A stretch of DNA of 64,000 nt, from positions 62,001-126,000 of the forward strand of contig DAIDJF010000001.1 in the NCBI GenBank assembly GCA_027451525.1, given 5' to 3'. Below the pieces are notes generated by a model, which was not told where the DNA came from, made no database searches, and worked only from the letters and a program-made list of their open reading frames with translations. A program made the translations under genes and the position numbers. Origin of the DNA: Ktedonobacterales bacterium. GTDB lineage: Bacteria > Chloroflexota > Ktedonobacteria > Ktedonobacterales > Ktedonobacteraceae. Shown in pieces: positions 17,737 through 26,644 of this stretch (positions are counted from its first letter, which is position 1; every line of letters starts with the position of its first letter).

Positions 17737-18714
17737 TTATTCCTCTTCGGAAATCTCTTCTAGAGAAGGGATCAAGTCTTCACGATCCCCCCACTTATCC
17801 AGGAAGCGATAGAAGTTGCGTCGATTTTGGCGTGTACGCTCTGCTTCAGAGAGGTTACTATCTGTAGCAACTGGATGAGAAACAAGGGGTAACGTATGGG
17901 TAACAAGAGCCTGCGTGCCGCTATCACGAATAGCGAAGGTAAAATCGATATCCATGTAAGCGGTTGTACGATAGCCCTCGTCAAACAAGCCAACCTCGCG
18001 CAAAAGTTTGCGGCGGAATACGAGACAGGGACCATCAAGGGCCGCAACCTCGCTCTCCTCTTCGGATGAGCATTCTTCAAAGTGGCGCATGTCATCAGTC
18101 TGGAGGCCATGTGTGCCCACGATGCCGATAGCATGATCTCCTAACAGCTCAGCAAGTGGCGTGAAGATGTCGCCTGTAAGCTCTGTAGAAGAGTCGAGCA
18201 GTACGATATACCGCCCTCGACTCTGTTTGAGGCCGATATTGCGCGCCTCCGCTGTTCCCATCACACGGCTGGCGCGAAGGACGTGTAGACGTGGCTCCTG
18301 GTAGCGAATCATGTCGGCCCAGAGGTCTATGCCATCCTGTGAGGCATTATCCATCAGGAGAATTTCGATGTCTGCGTTGCCCACAAAGCGCAAAGCACTT
18401 TCGATGCAACGGCGCGTCTGATCGTGTGTATTTTGCGCGAGAATGTTGATGGAGAAGGTGCAGCGATCAGCCTCATTCAGAAGCGAAGGGAGTTGACGTG
18501 CTGTGCGATATTGTTTGCCATCAACTGTAATGCTGGGAAGAATCACCAGGTGTGCGCCATGAGGGTTATCTTTGACGAGATATCCAGCCTCCTCTAATTG
18601 ACGTTTAAGGGCATCGGCGCGATCATACTGACCACGTCGGCGTAAAAGATCACGTTCGTGTGAGAGGGCGAGAATGTCTGCGGGAATACTATGGTGATAT
18701 GGTTGGGTAGTCAT
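17737..18714 (-). CDS. Family 2 glycosyltransferase with N-terminal cysteinyl-tRNA-synthetase-tail-like segment
   Basis: A 325-residue protein of two parts. Residues ~1-55 (IPADILALSHERDLLRRRGQ, then YDRADALKRQLEEAGYLVKD and NPHGAHLVIL) match the C-terminal helical hairpin of CysRS, where the pattern is R-x-x-D-F-x-x-A-D-x-I/L-R then D-T-P-x-G. Residues ~85-300 are a GT-A family 2 glycosyltransferase: SINILAQNTHDQTRRCIES, LLMDNASQDG, VLLDSSTEL in place of DxD, LDGPCLVFRRKLLREVGLFDE and DIDFTFAIRD. The C-terminus is acidic. It probably transfers a sugar to a surface or lipid acceptor, and the role of the CysRS-like part is unknown. Start is ATG at 18714. Confidence 0.8.
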   Translation of the reverse strand: MTTQPYHHSIPADILALSHERDLLRRRGQYDRADALKRQLEEAGYLVKDNPHGAHLVILPSITVDGKQYRTARQLPSLLNEADRCTFSINILAQNTHDQTRRCIESALRFVGNADIEILLMDNASQDGIDLWADMIRYQEPRLHVLRASRVMGTAEARNIGLKQSRGRYIVLLDSSTELTGDIFTPLAELLGDHAIGIVGTHGLQTDDMRHFEECSSEEESEVAALDGPCLVFRRKLLREVGLFDEGYRTTAYMDIDFTFAIRDSGTQALVTHTLPLVSHPVATDSNLSEAERTRQNRRNFYRFLDKWGDREDLIPSLEEISEEE

Positions 18715-19023
18715 ACGCTAAATCCTTCCTTACTACGCTACACTGATATGCTAGCAAACCATTGCTATGCCTCGAACATTCACAATCATTGGTGTTATGG
18801 AATGATTGTGAGAATGGTAAGAACATGGGCGCGGGCAATCGTATAGTAGATTGTGCCATATTGATACGGAGGAACGAATTGTTCGGAGAGCATAGTGGTG
18901 ACTGTCCCTTTCCTGTTTATGGCGTCAATTATCTGCATGTAATTATACCATAGGAAAAGATGGACTACGCTGGTATTTTTCTGATGGCAGAAAAAATTCC
19001 TGCATATATTTTTTATCAAAGGG
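18715..19023. other. Intergenic region with an 11-bp inverted repeat
   Basis: No gene is visible. An 11-bp perfect inverted repeat (18780-18790 with 18801-18811, 10-nt loop) lies ~70 bp upstream of the minus-strand glycosyltransferase gene. It could be an operator or a hairpin. Confidence 0.45.
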
Positions 19024-19024
19024 C

Positions 19025-19053
19025 TTGACATTCTGACTAGCTAATGCTATATT
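19025..19053 (+). promoter_or_regulatory. Promoter of tRNA-Val
   Basis: TTGACA (19025-19030), exactly 17 bp, TATATT (19048-19053), 19 nt before the tRNA 5' end. Near-consensus, as expected for a tRNA gene. Confidence 0.8.
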
Positions 19054-19071
19054 TGCATCAGCCAAAGGCTT

Positions 19072-19143
19072 GGGTGCTTAGCTCAGCGGGAGAGCGCTTC
19101 GTTCACACCGAAGAGGCCACTGGTTCGATCCCAGTAGCACCCA
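19072..19143 (+). tRNA. tRNA-Val (anticodon CAC)
   Basis: A complete cloverleaf: acceptor GGGTGCT pairs with AGCACCC, D-arm GCTC/GAGC, anticodon stem CTTCG/CGAAG with loop TTCACAC giving anticodon CAC, and T-arm ACTGG/CCAGT with TTCGATC. It is 72 nt including the discriminator A. The 3' CCA is not encoded. It reads valine codon GUG. Confidence 0.97.
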
Positions 19144-19268
19144 CTTTTAATCCCCTTCGTGTTATTACCACATTCTGTAATCATGTTCTTCTTCTTGACA
19201 GTAACCCTCTAAACTCGCTATAAGAGAGGTAGGGTCTTTCTATTGCTAAACAGAGAATGTTTTAGACC

Positions 19269-19934
19269 ATGGAAATGTTTGAGCAGCAACGGCAACAATT
19301 GATGAATCTGTTACGTCAGTCCGGTATTCAGGATGCGCGTGTACTGGCTGCTTTGGAGCATGTACCACGCGAGCAATTTGTGAGCGAGGAGCAGCATGCG
19401 CAGGCGTATACGAATCGTCCTTTGCCATTGATATTGGGGCAGACCATCTCGCAGCCACAAATTGTCGCGATAATGACCCAGGCGTTAGCCCTTTCTGGAC
19501 GTGAGCGCGTGTTAGAGATTGGTACAGGCTCTGGATATCAGACAGCAATTTTAGCCCATCTTGCCTCCTATGTTTATAGCGTTGAACGCTATCCACAATT
19601 AGCCTATCAGGCTGCATCTCGAATTGCTGCTGCTGCTATAAACAACGTCTCTATTTATATCGCGGATGGTTCACTTGGCTGGCCTGAGCTGGCCCCCTAT
19701 GATCGTATTCTGGTAACGGCCGCCGCCCCTAAGATTCCGCCGCAATTGCTTGCGCAGCTAGCACCAAATGGAATTTTGGTTATTCCGATAGGTAATTATA
19801 AGCAGCAGGAGTTGTTGATAGTCACGCAGACTGAGCAAGGGCAGCAGGTGAAGTCGTTAGGGCACTGCTTATTTGTGCCGTTGGTGGGTGAAGCGGCGTG
19901 GTCAGAGGGAGGGGAAATGAAACAAAAGTTTTAA
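19269..19934 (+). CDS. pcm: Protein-L-isoaspartate O-methyltransferase
   Basis: A 221-residue SAM-dependent repair enzyme that methylates L-isoaspartyl residues in damaged proteins. It has VLEIGTGSGYQTAILAHL (SAM-binding glycine loop), LGQTISQPQIVAIMTQ ahead of it, YDRILVTAAAPKIPPQLLAQL, and the family ending FVPLVGE. ATG at 19269 is used, but its ribosome binding site is weak and a second ATG two codons on is possible. It lies 125 nt after tRNA-Val and may share its transcript. Confidence 0.94.
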   Translation: MEMFEQQRQQLMNLLRQSGIQDARVLAALEHVPREQFVSEEQHAQAYTNRPLPLILGQTISQPQIVAIMTQALALSGRERVLEIGTGSGYQTAILAHLASYVYSVERYPQLAYQAASRIAAAAINNVSIYIADGSLGWPELAPYDRILVTAAAPKIPPQLLAQLAPNGILVIPIGNYKQQELLIVTQTEQGQQVKSLGHCLFVPLVGEAAWSEGGEMKQKF

Positions 19935-20031
19935 CTGGTTGCATGGTAATACATGAGAAGAGTATAATAAGTAAGAGGGAGCAACCTTGTAGTAGGACGC
20001 TGGAGTGTGAGGAGCAATAGGAGTCAAATAT

Positions 20032-20553
20032 ATGCCGGGTACATTAACGAGCATCCATGTTGTAAATGTAACAGGACTGATTATCTTGCTGCTTGTGTGG
20101 GTTGTCCTTTTTAAAGGTGTGCAAATATTGATGATGTTGGCTCGTCATGAGCCACTCATTGCTTGGGCTATTGGCCCTTTGGGAATCACGGTCATGTTTT
20201 TGCATGAGCCATCGTTGCTGTATATCTGGCTCAGCGTTGTTGTTCCTGCCTGCGTATCAGGAACCGTCCTCTATACTGGTTTGTTCACCACCATCTCACC
20301 CGTCATAATGCCTCACTCACTCCTTTTAGAAATGCTTGTGGTTGCGTGCGGGATCGCGATTACAAGTACGGGAGACATCTGTAATGCATTCAGGGATACG
20401 CGTCATCCATTATGGGGCGAAGCGCGTATTTTGCGTAGTATTCAATTTTTGCGTGCCACCTGGGCAAAAATTCACTTTACGCCATTTGGATACTCGTACT
20501 TGAGTGATCACTTTGGCACTAACCCTACAGATCTCTTGCAGGTACTCTCATAA
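20032..20553 (+). CDS. Multi-pass membrane protein, unknown (173 aa)
   Basis: About four hydrophobic segments (GLIILLLVWVVLFKGVQIL, LIAWAIGPLGITVMFL, LYIWLSVVVPACVSGTVLY, LLLEMLVVACGIAITSTG) are followed by a ~50-residue hydrophilic tail. There is no recognised family or motif. ATG at 20032 has AGGAG ~11 nt upstream. It lies 97 nt after pcm on the same strand and runs convergent with the sensor kinase. Confidence 0.65.
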   Translation: MPGTLTSIHVVNVTGLIILLLVWVVLFKGVQILMMLARHEPLIAWAIGPLGITVMFLHEPSLLYIWLSVVVPACVSGTVLYTGLFTTISPVIMPHSLLLEMLVVACGIAITSTGDICNAFRDTRHPLWGEARILRSIQFLRATWAKIHFTPFGYSYLSDHFGTNPTDLLQVLS

Positions 20554-20588
20554 GTGGGTAGTGTTCGGATGGCTCTCAGCTCATTGTA

Positions 20589-22364
20589 TTAGTCGGGGGT
20601 ACACGGAAGCGAAAAATAGAATGTTGTTCCTGTCCCAGGATGTGCATTCACGCCGATTTTACCCCCGTGTTGCTCTACAATAGCTTTTGCAACATATAAA
20701 CCTAAACCGACCCCAGCATACTGGCGGCTGGCTGTGTTGCGTACGCGATAAAAGCGTTCAAAAATATGCGCAAGCTGGTCTGGTTGAATGCCGATCCCCT
20801 GATCCGTGATGCTAATGAGATACTCTTGAGCTTGACGCTGAAGTAAAACAGTGATTTGACCGCCGTGAGGAGAATATTTAACCGCGTTGTCAAGGATGTT
20901 GCCAATAACTTGAGCAATACGGCTGCGGTCTGCTTTAATCAGTGTATCGGGTGTCTGAATATCAAGATAGATGGTATGTTGTTCAGAACTTACCTGGACA
21001 GAGTGAATGGTATCCGACAGAACATCCGCGAGGTGAAATGTGCTGTACTGAAGTACTAATTGCCCATTCTGGACCTGCGAAAGATCAAGGAGTTCGTTCA
21101 CTAAACGTTCCAGGTGGTCAGTCTGACTTTGTACGATGTACAGGTTGCGTAAATCCTGGCTTTCTGGCAGGTCACTTACTGCGGCTGGGTGCTCTATGAC
21201 TCCCGTCTGGTTTTTGCGTATTCGGCGTTCAATCCGACGAATTAGATGTTGTGTGTACCCCTTAATTGCCGTCAATGGTGTGCGTAATTCGTGGGAGACG
21301 ATGGAGACAAATTCATCTTTGAGCTTCTCAACTTGTTTGTTTGAAGTGACATCGTTGATAACTGCTACAACACCAATCGGGCGTGGCGTGACACCACTGG
21401 CATTGTGAAGCGGAGCCGCACTTATATTCAATGTGAGTGGAACGCTTTCGCCTGATTCACCAACAATAAGCTCTTGATTGGTGATGGTTTGGTCGGTCAA
21501 TACTTCGTCAATGATATGCGCTAGACGTGCGAGCCAGGGTTTTTCTTCTGCAATTGCGAGGTCCTTAATGCGGAAAGACGATGTGTCCTGCAAGGTGATT
21601 TGGGCCTGCGCAAATAACTGGCGGGCGGAATGATTGAGCGAGGTGACGAGACCCTTGGCGTCTGTAATCAGGAGGCCTTCAGCCATACTACGGATAACTA
21701 ATTCAAGTCGTTGACGCTCGAACTCTGCTTGCCGCCAAAGCGCATTTTCGTTTTCACGTAAGCGCACGTTGTCAAGCGCGACAGCAGCGTAGTCGGCGAT
21801 CATCGTCGTGAAGTGAAGCATTTCGGTATCGAATGTGCCAACCAGTTCATCGAATAAGCTGAGCATACCGATGATGTGGTTTTCAACAATCAAGGGAATG
21901 TTGAGCACTGACCCGATCTCTGTACATTCTATTGCTTCTTGCGTGCGGTATTGCGCGACTTCATCGGGGGCATCGAAGTAAGCGGAAGAGATCAATTGAG
22001 TTACACTTAACGATGGAAAATCAATCACGTGTGCGGCATTGACAATACGTTGCAACATATCTTCAATGAATGCCGCGCTAAGAGGCTGACACGGAATGAT
22101 AAATAATTCAACGGGCTTATCTTTCAGAAGAATACAGCAAGCTGAAAAACTGTATAGTTCCTGAAGTGCAAAGAGCAATGCGCGATGTACATGAAACCGA
22201 TCAATGGCTGCTACAAAGCGTTTGCCGATGGTATTAATATACACAAGTTCTCGGCGTACCTTCTCCAATTCCAGGCGGTCGCCATGTTCGTTAGAGGAGC
22301 GGTACATGCCGTCTGTCACCTGAGGCTCTGGTTGCACGCTGCTCTCCATCATAGATTGCATCAT
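20589..22364 (-). CDS. Cytosolic GAF-PAS sensor histidine kinase
   Basis: A 591-residue kinase with no membrane segment. A GAF-type domain spans ~55-200, PAS ~215-340, and HisKA follows with phospho-acceptor His358 in VSIVSHELRTPLTAIKG. The ATPase domain has the N box NILDNAVKYSP, the G1 box ITDQGIGI, the F box FERFYR and the G2 box GVGLGLYVAK. The gene starts with ATG inside the stop of the preceding gene (ATGA overlap at 22361-22364), so translation is coupled to that 125-residue protein. No receiver protein is adjacent, so the output partner lies elsewhere. Confidence 0.93.
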   Translation of the reverse strand: MMQSMMESSVQPEPQVTDGMYRSSNEHGDRLELEKVRRELVYINTIGKRFVAAIDRFHVHRALLFALQELYSFSACCILLKDKPVELFIIPCQPLSAAFIEDMLQRIVNAAHVIDFPSLSVTQLISSAYFDAPDEVAQYRTQEAIECTEIGSVLNIPLIVENHIIGMLSLFDELVGTFDTEMLHFTTMIADYAAVALDNVRLRENENALWRQAEFERQRLELVIRSMAEGLLITDAKGLVTSLNHSARQLFAQAQITLQDTSSFRIKDLAIAEEKPWLARLAHIIDEVLTDQTITNQELIVGESGESVPLTLNISAAPLHNASGVTPRPIGVVAVINDVTSNKQVEKLKDEFVSIVSHELRTPLTAIKGYTQHLIRRIERRIRKNQTGVIEHPAAVSDLPESQDLRNLYIVQSQTDHLERLVNELLDLSQVQNGQLVLQYSTFHLADVLSDTIHSVQVSSEQHTIYLDIQTPDTLIKADRSRIAQVIGNILDNAVKYSPHGGQITVLLQRQAQEYLISITDQGIGIQPDQLAHIFERFYRVRNTASRQYAGVGLGLYVAKAIVEQHGGKIGVNAHPGTGTTFYFSLPCTPD

Positions 22365-22738
22365 GTGTGTTGTCGTAACTGCCGATTAATTTCCTCGTGT
22401 AGAGGCGGAGCGATAATATCACCCGCCAGTTCGCGTAACCCGGAAAAACATTCGTCGAGTAAAGCATCTAATCCAGCCGCCAGTTCCTGAGCGGTAACGG
22501 AGGATAATTGCTCATGAATAACTGCTGGAACAACTTCCGTATAGGGCATGTTACTTAAAAAGTAGAGAAATGGATACTGTGGTTGAATACGTTTGGCGGC
22601 ACCTTGCACCAGGACTCTGGTTGTGACTTTCCCCAATAAAGGGGCCACACGCTCGTCAATCAACCGTATAGCCTTCAGGTACGCCTCTGTAACATCCTTA
22701 CGGGAGACGGAAGAGGAGTTGTCGAATAAGAATGACAT
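22361..22738 (-). CDS. Small helical protein coupled to sensor kinase (125 aa)
   Basis: Not assigned to a family. It is predicted mostly helical, with an amphipathic start (SRKDVTEAYLKAIRLIDERVAPLL) and a C-terminal acidic helical region ending EEINRQLRQHT. It has neither membrane segment nor cysteines. GGGAG lies 7 nt before ATG. Its stop overlaps the start of the GAF-PAS kinase gene, which implies stoichiometric production and a functional link, for example as an input or inhibitory partner of the kinase (inference). Confidence 0.7.
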   Translation of the reverse strand: MSFLFDNSSSVSRKDVTEAYLKAIRLIDERVAPLLGKVTTRVLVQGAAKRIQPQYPFLYFLSNMPYTEVVPAVIHEQLSSVTAQELAAGLDALLDECFSGLRELAGDIIAPPLHEEINRQLRQHT

Positions 22739-22914
22739 GTGTTGCTCCCTTCACTACTGAATATACTCTCCACATATCAGTATATCATAGTTGCCAATAC
22801 ATTGTAAGTGGTTAGTACTTTTTGAAATTGCAATGACAAATGTGTATACAAGTTGAAAAGATGTGCTTACATTGTACTCATATATAGCGGATGTGTTTAT
22901 ACGATAAAAAAGCT

Positions 22915-22946
22915 AAAATGCCTGCCACCAGCGTGACAGGCATTTT
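22915..22946 (-). terminator. Intrinsic terminator of CDC48-like gene
   Basis: A 10-bp stem (22915-22924 with 22937-22946). In the minus direction it is followed by a T-rich stretch, 16 nt after the stop. Confidence 0.85.
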
Positions 22947-22961
22947 TTGCTCAAAAACAGT

Positions 22962-25565
22962 CTATGGAACTAAACCGAAGATGCGTGCCAGCCAGAGTCG
23001 AAAGCCACGTAGTGGCATTTTTTGTTTCTGTTGGGCATCATAGTCAGCTGCCATTTCAATCAGGCGTTGGCGACCCCCCTCTTGACGCTTCTGCGCTTCT
23101 TCTACCTGCTCCTGTGTGGCATAGCGTTCACGTTGTTCCTCGATAGCTCGTGCAAAGTGCTCAGCTCGAATCTGGAAACGGCCGGAGGGAACATCGCCAG
23201 AGGATTTTTCTGCCACATCAGATATCTCAGGATGTGCAGTATTTCCTTCAGAAGGCGTTGCCGCTGTCTCATTGGTCGTTTCTGTAATCTGAACCTGCCC
23301 AATCAGAAGCTTCGGGGCAATCCATTCGCGTAAAGCGAGCAGTGAAGCACGACGGCAGATTGCTTCGATATCCGCACCACTGCGCCCTGCTGTGAGACGT
23401 GCTAATTCCTCGATTGTGACTGCGGGAGCTATTGGCCTGCCGCGCAGATGAACGGCAAAGATGCCGCGTCGTTCTTCCTCCGTAGGATATTGAAGTTCTA
23501 CGACGAGATCGAAGCGGCCTGGACGGAGTAGCGCGGGATCAATTAGCTCAGGACGGTTGGTTGCCGCGAGAACAATCACGCCCTCGCGCCCTTCAATGCC
23601 ATCCATCTCGGTTAATAGCTGCGCGATCACACGATCTCCAACATGTCCATCGCTACTTGCGCTACCACGGCGCGGGGCTAGTGCATCAATTTCATCGAAA
23701 AAGACAATGCACGGAGCGGCCTGTTTGGCGCGTTTGAATATTTCGCGAATGCCCTTTTCAGACTCTCCTACCCATTTTGAGAGCAGTTCTGGCCCTTTTA
23801 CCGAGATGAAACTGGCTTCGCATTGGTTTGCCAGAGCACGCGCGATCAGCGTTTTGCCCGATCCCGGAGGGCCTGCCAGCAAGATACCGCGTGGAGGTTC
23901 GACTTTGACATTGGCATATACTTCGGGGAACCGTAACGGCCATTCAACTGCCTCTGTCAGCGTCTCCTTGATCTTGACCAGCCCACCGATATCATCCCAC
24001 GAGGTTTCGCTGACTTCAACATACACTTCGCGTGTTGTCGATGGCTCAATTTCGCGCAACGCTGCCTGGAAGTCTGCCATTGTGATATTGAGATTAACCA
24101 GCGTTTCATAGGGAATATAGCCACGTTGATAGTCGATATGTGGTAAAACGCGGCGTAGGGCAATCATTGCAGCCTCACGACAGAGAGCTTCCAGGTCCGC
24201 ACCGACAAAACCGGGCGTAAGTTGGGCTAAGCGTGCCAGGTCAACGTCATCGGCAATGGCGGCTTCATGGCTGTGAATGCGCAAGATTTCTAGTCGTCCG
24301 CGTACATCTGGTACGCGCAGCGCAATCTCGCGATCAAAACGACCTGGACGGCGGACCGCTGGGTCAAGGGCATTGGGTTGGTTTGTTGCTCCGATCAGTA
24401 CAACCTGACCGCGTGAAGCCATCCCATCCATCAGGGCGAGCAATTGCCCAACGATACGCCGCTCGACCTCACCGCCCGTTTCTGCCCGTTTGGGAGCTAG
24501 AGCGTCGAGTTCATCAATAAAAATGATACTTGGTGCATGACGTTGGGCCTCCTGAAAGACACCGCGCAAACGTGACTCGCTTTCGCCATAAAATTTATTG
24601 ATGATTTCAGGCCCGTTGATGATAAAAAATGCGGCGTTTGTCTCTGCCGCAACGACACGCGCAATGAGCGTTTTGCCGGTTCCCGGTGGGCCATAAAGCA
24701 GGACGCCTTTTGGCGGTTCTACACCGAGACGATCAAAGACGGCGGGATATTTGAGTGGTAGCTCAATCATCTCGCGAATGCGTTGTAGCTCTTTACCTAA
24801 TCCGCCAATATCCTCATAGCCGACTCGTCCCGGAGAACCGTGTGTGGCTCCGCGTGCCTGGGCGCGCACGATAGTTCCGGTTTGTACAATGACTGCCTCT
24901 ACATCGGTCGTATTGGGTGTTGGTAGTGGCGGCTCGACAGTCGGTAATTCGTCTGCCTTCTGACGATGAATCGTATAACTGGGTGTCGTGGGTGTGGTGC
25001 TAATAATCAAAAACTCGCGTGGAGCCGCACCGGGAGTGCCGACGCGCAACAGGTCGCCAATCGTAACGGGCAGACCAATCAGATAGCGGGTGATATATTG
25101 TAGATCACTCTCTTGAATTGGTGCGCCCCCAGTGAGTGGAAGGAGCGCGATCTTTTCAGCAGGGCGTACCTTGGCTTTATGAATGGTGACGCGCTCTCCC
25201 AGACCAGCCGCGCTATTTTGGCGTACCTGGCTATCCATCTGAATAATCTGGCGTCCCCGGTCAATGAGTGCGCTAGGAACAACTTTTGCGGCAGTAGTGC
25301 GCGCGCCCGTGATCATCACGATATCGCCAGCCTGACACCCCAGATGTGCCATATCGTTTGGGTCGATGCGAGCGGCACCACGCCCAATCTGTGTCTGTGA
25401 GCCATCGATAATAGTGAGAGACAGCGTTGAGATATCCTGGGTTGCTGTTTCAGACGTTGGCTGTGTTGTATTGTCACCCTCTTGTGAGAGCTTTGTCGTT
25501 ATGCGTCCGTGAACGGTATTTGTGACTGTATTGGTATCTACGCTTATCTTGCGCAAATCCTCCAT
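22962..25565 (-). CDS. CDC48/p97-family AAA+ ATPase
   Basis: An ~867-residue homologue of archaeal VAT and eukaryotic CDC48, which use ATP to unfold or extract proteins as a hexamer. After a ~45-residue linker comes the N-domain (double-psi barrel plus clamshell). The first AAA module has GPPGTGKTLIARVVAAE near residue 290 and IIFIDELDALAPKR. The second has GPPGSGKTLIARALANQ near residue 565 and IVFFDEIDALAPRRG. Pore-loop KFYGESE and KWVGESE, and arginine-finger regions, are intact. ATG at 25565 has AGAGG upstream. An in-frame start at 25616 exists but has no ribosome binding site. It is monocistronic. Confidence 0.94.
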   Translation of the reverse strand: MEDLRKISVDTNTVTNTVHGRITTKLSQEGDNTTQPTSETATQDISTLSLTIIDGSQTQIGRGAARIDPNDMAHLGCQAGDIVMITGARTTAAKVVPSALIDRGRQIIQMDSQVRQNSAAGLGERVTIHKAKVRPAEKIALLPLTGGAPIQESDLQYITRYLIGLPVTIGDLLRVGTPGAAPREFLIISTTPTTPSYTIHRQKADELPTVEPPLPTPNTTDVEAVIVQTGTIVRAQARGATHGSPGRVGYEDIGGLGKELQRIREMIELPLKYPAVFDRLGVEPPKGVLLYGPPGTGKTLIARVVAAETNAAFFIINGPEIINKFYGESESRLRGVFQEAQRHAPSIIFIDELDALAPKRAETGGEVERRIVGQLLALMDGMASRGQVVLIGATNQPNALDPAVRRPGRFDREIALRVPDVRGRLEILRIHSHEAAIADDVDLARLAQLTPGFVGADLEALCREAAMIALRRVLPHIDYQRGYIPYETLVNLNITMADFQAALREIEPSTTREVYVEVSETSWDDIGGLVKIKETLTEAVEWPLRFPEVYANVKVEPPRGILLAGPPGSGKTLIARALANQCEASFISVKGPELLSKWVGESEKGIREIFKRAKQAAPCIVFFDEIDALAPRRGSASSDGHVGDRVIAQLLTEMDGIEGREGVIVLAATNRPELIDPALLRPGRFDLVVELQYPTEEERRGIFAVHLRGRPIAPAVTIEELARLTAGRSGADIEAICRRASLLALREWIAPKLLIGQVQITETTNETAATPSEGNTAHPEISDVAEKSSGDVPSGRFQIRAEHFARAIEEQRERYATQEQVEEAQKRQEGGRQRLIEMAADYDAQQKQKMPLRGFRLWLARIFGLVP

Positions 25566-25668
25566 ATGAGTGCCTCTTCCCTGTGGTTTCCTTATCGGGC
25601 CGCCACGTGTTGTCATTCACGAGATATACGCCCTATGCGCTAAAAAGTTGGATAAGTCAACACGTGTG

Positions 25669-26595
25669 TTATGACTCTTGAAGAGGGGCACTGATACGTG
25701 TTATATCGCGTGGATCAAAACGGTCACGCAAAGCGTCGCCCAGTAAATTGAGACTGAGCACGATAAGAATAAGCGCAAGTGCTGGACCAAGGATCATCCA
25801 GGGATCGCTAGTGAGATAAGTCTGTGCGTCACTAATCATAGACCCCCATTCAGGTGTTGGCGGCTGTGCTCCCAGGCCAAGAAAGCTCAGCACCGATTCG
25901 TCGAGAATGGCAAATGAGATAGAAAGTGTTGCCTGTACCAGTAATGGGCTTAAAATATTGGGCAAGATGTGGCGGAGGGCAATTTTCCATGCGGGTGTGC
26001 CACTAACATGAGCGGCCGTGATGTAGTCTTGCGTCGAGACTTGAAGGGTTTGCCCGCGTGCGATGCGAGCGTAGATAGGAACGCGCACGATAGCCAGTGC
26101 CAGTGTGACATTCACCAAACCAGAGCCGAGGGCAGCAGCAACTGCGAGGGCGAGAATGAGCGAAGGGAAGGAGAGGATGGCGTCGATAATAATAGTGATT
26201 AGCTGATCAATCCATCCGCGTGTATATGCACCAATAATGCCGAGCAATGTGCCAACAAGACCGCCAAGAATGACCGTTGCGATACCGACAGTAAGAGAGA
26301 TGCGCGTGCCATAAATAACTCTAGTGAGTTGATCGCGCCCCAGAGCATCTGTCCCCAGCGGATGTGCTAAGCTGGGTCCTTGTGTTGCGATAGCGGGATG
26401 GTACAGCAATGGAGAGTATGGGGTAAGAAAGGGCGCAAAAATTGCCGCAATAGTAAAAAGTAACAAGATGACGCCAAACCAAAGGCGTCCATCTTGACGG
26501 AATGCAGCTATGATCTGTCCATACCATTGTTTATTGAAAATAAAAAATACTCGTGTGGCTTGCGGTTCCTCGCGAATTTCTGTGGGTATTGCCAT
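25669..26595 (-). CDS. Peptide/nickel-type ABC transporter permease (DppC-like)
   Basis: A 308-residue inner-membrane permease of the OppC/DppC family. It has a cytoplasmic N-terminus, a first membrane helix (LWFGVILLLFTIAAIFAPFL), the periplasmic HPLGTDALGRDQLTRVIYG motif typical of DppC, and the EAA-loop region VSTQDYITAAHVSGTPAW that docks the ATPase. ATG follows AGGAG by 6 nt. It is downstream of and 49 nt from the DppB-like gene. No DppD/DppF ATPase genes follow. Confidence 0.93.
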   Translation of the reverse strand: MAIPTEIREEPQATRVFFIFNKQWYGQIIAAFRQDGRLWFGVILLLFTIAAIFAPFLTPYSPLLYHPAIATQGPSLAHPLGTDALGRDQLTRVIYGTRISLTVGIATVILGGLVGTLLGIIGAYTRGWIDQLITIIIDAILSFPSLILALAVAAALGSGLVNVTLALAIVRVPIYARIARGQTLQVSTQDYITAAHVSGTPAWKIALRHILPNILSPLLVQATLSISFAILDESVLSFLGLGAQPPTPEWGSMISDAQTYLTSDPWMILGPALALILIVLSLNLLGDALRDRFDPRDITRISAPLQES

Positions 26596-26644
26596 AACAC
26601 GCTCCTGAATACTAGTTTTGTCTCATGGATGGATGAGATAGCCC

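Noticed and set aside
23557-24111. 184-residue ORF antisense to the CDC48-like gene
   Set aside because: Shadow ORF with Ser/Arg-rich antisense composition.
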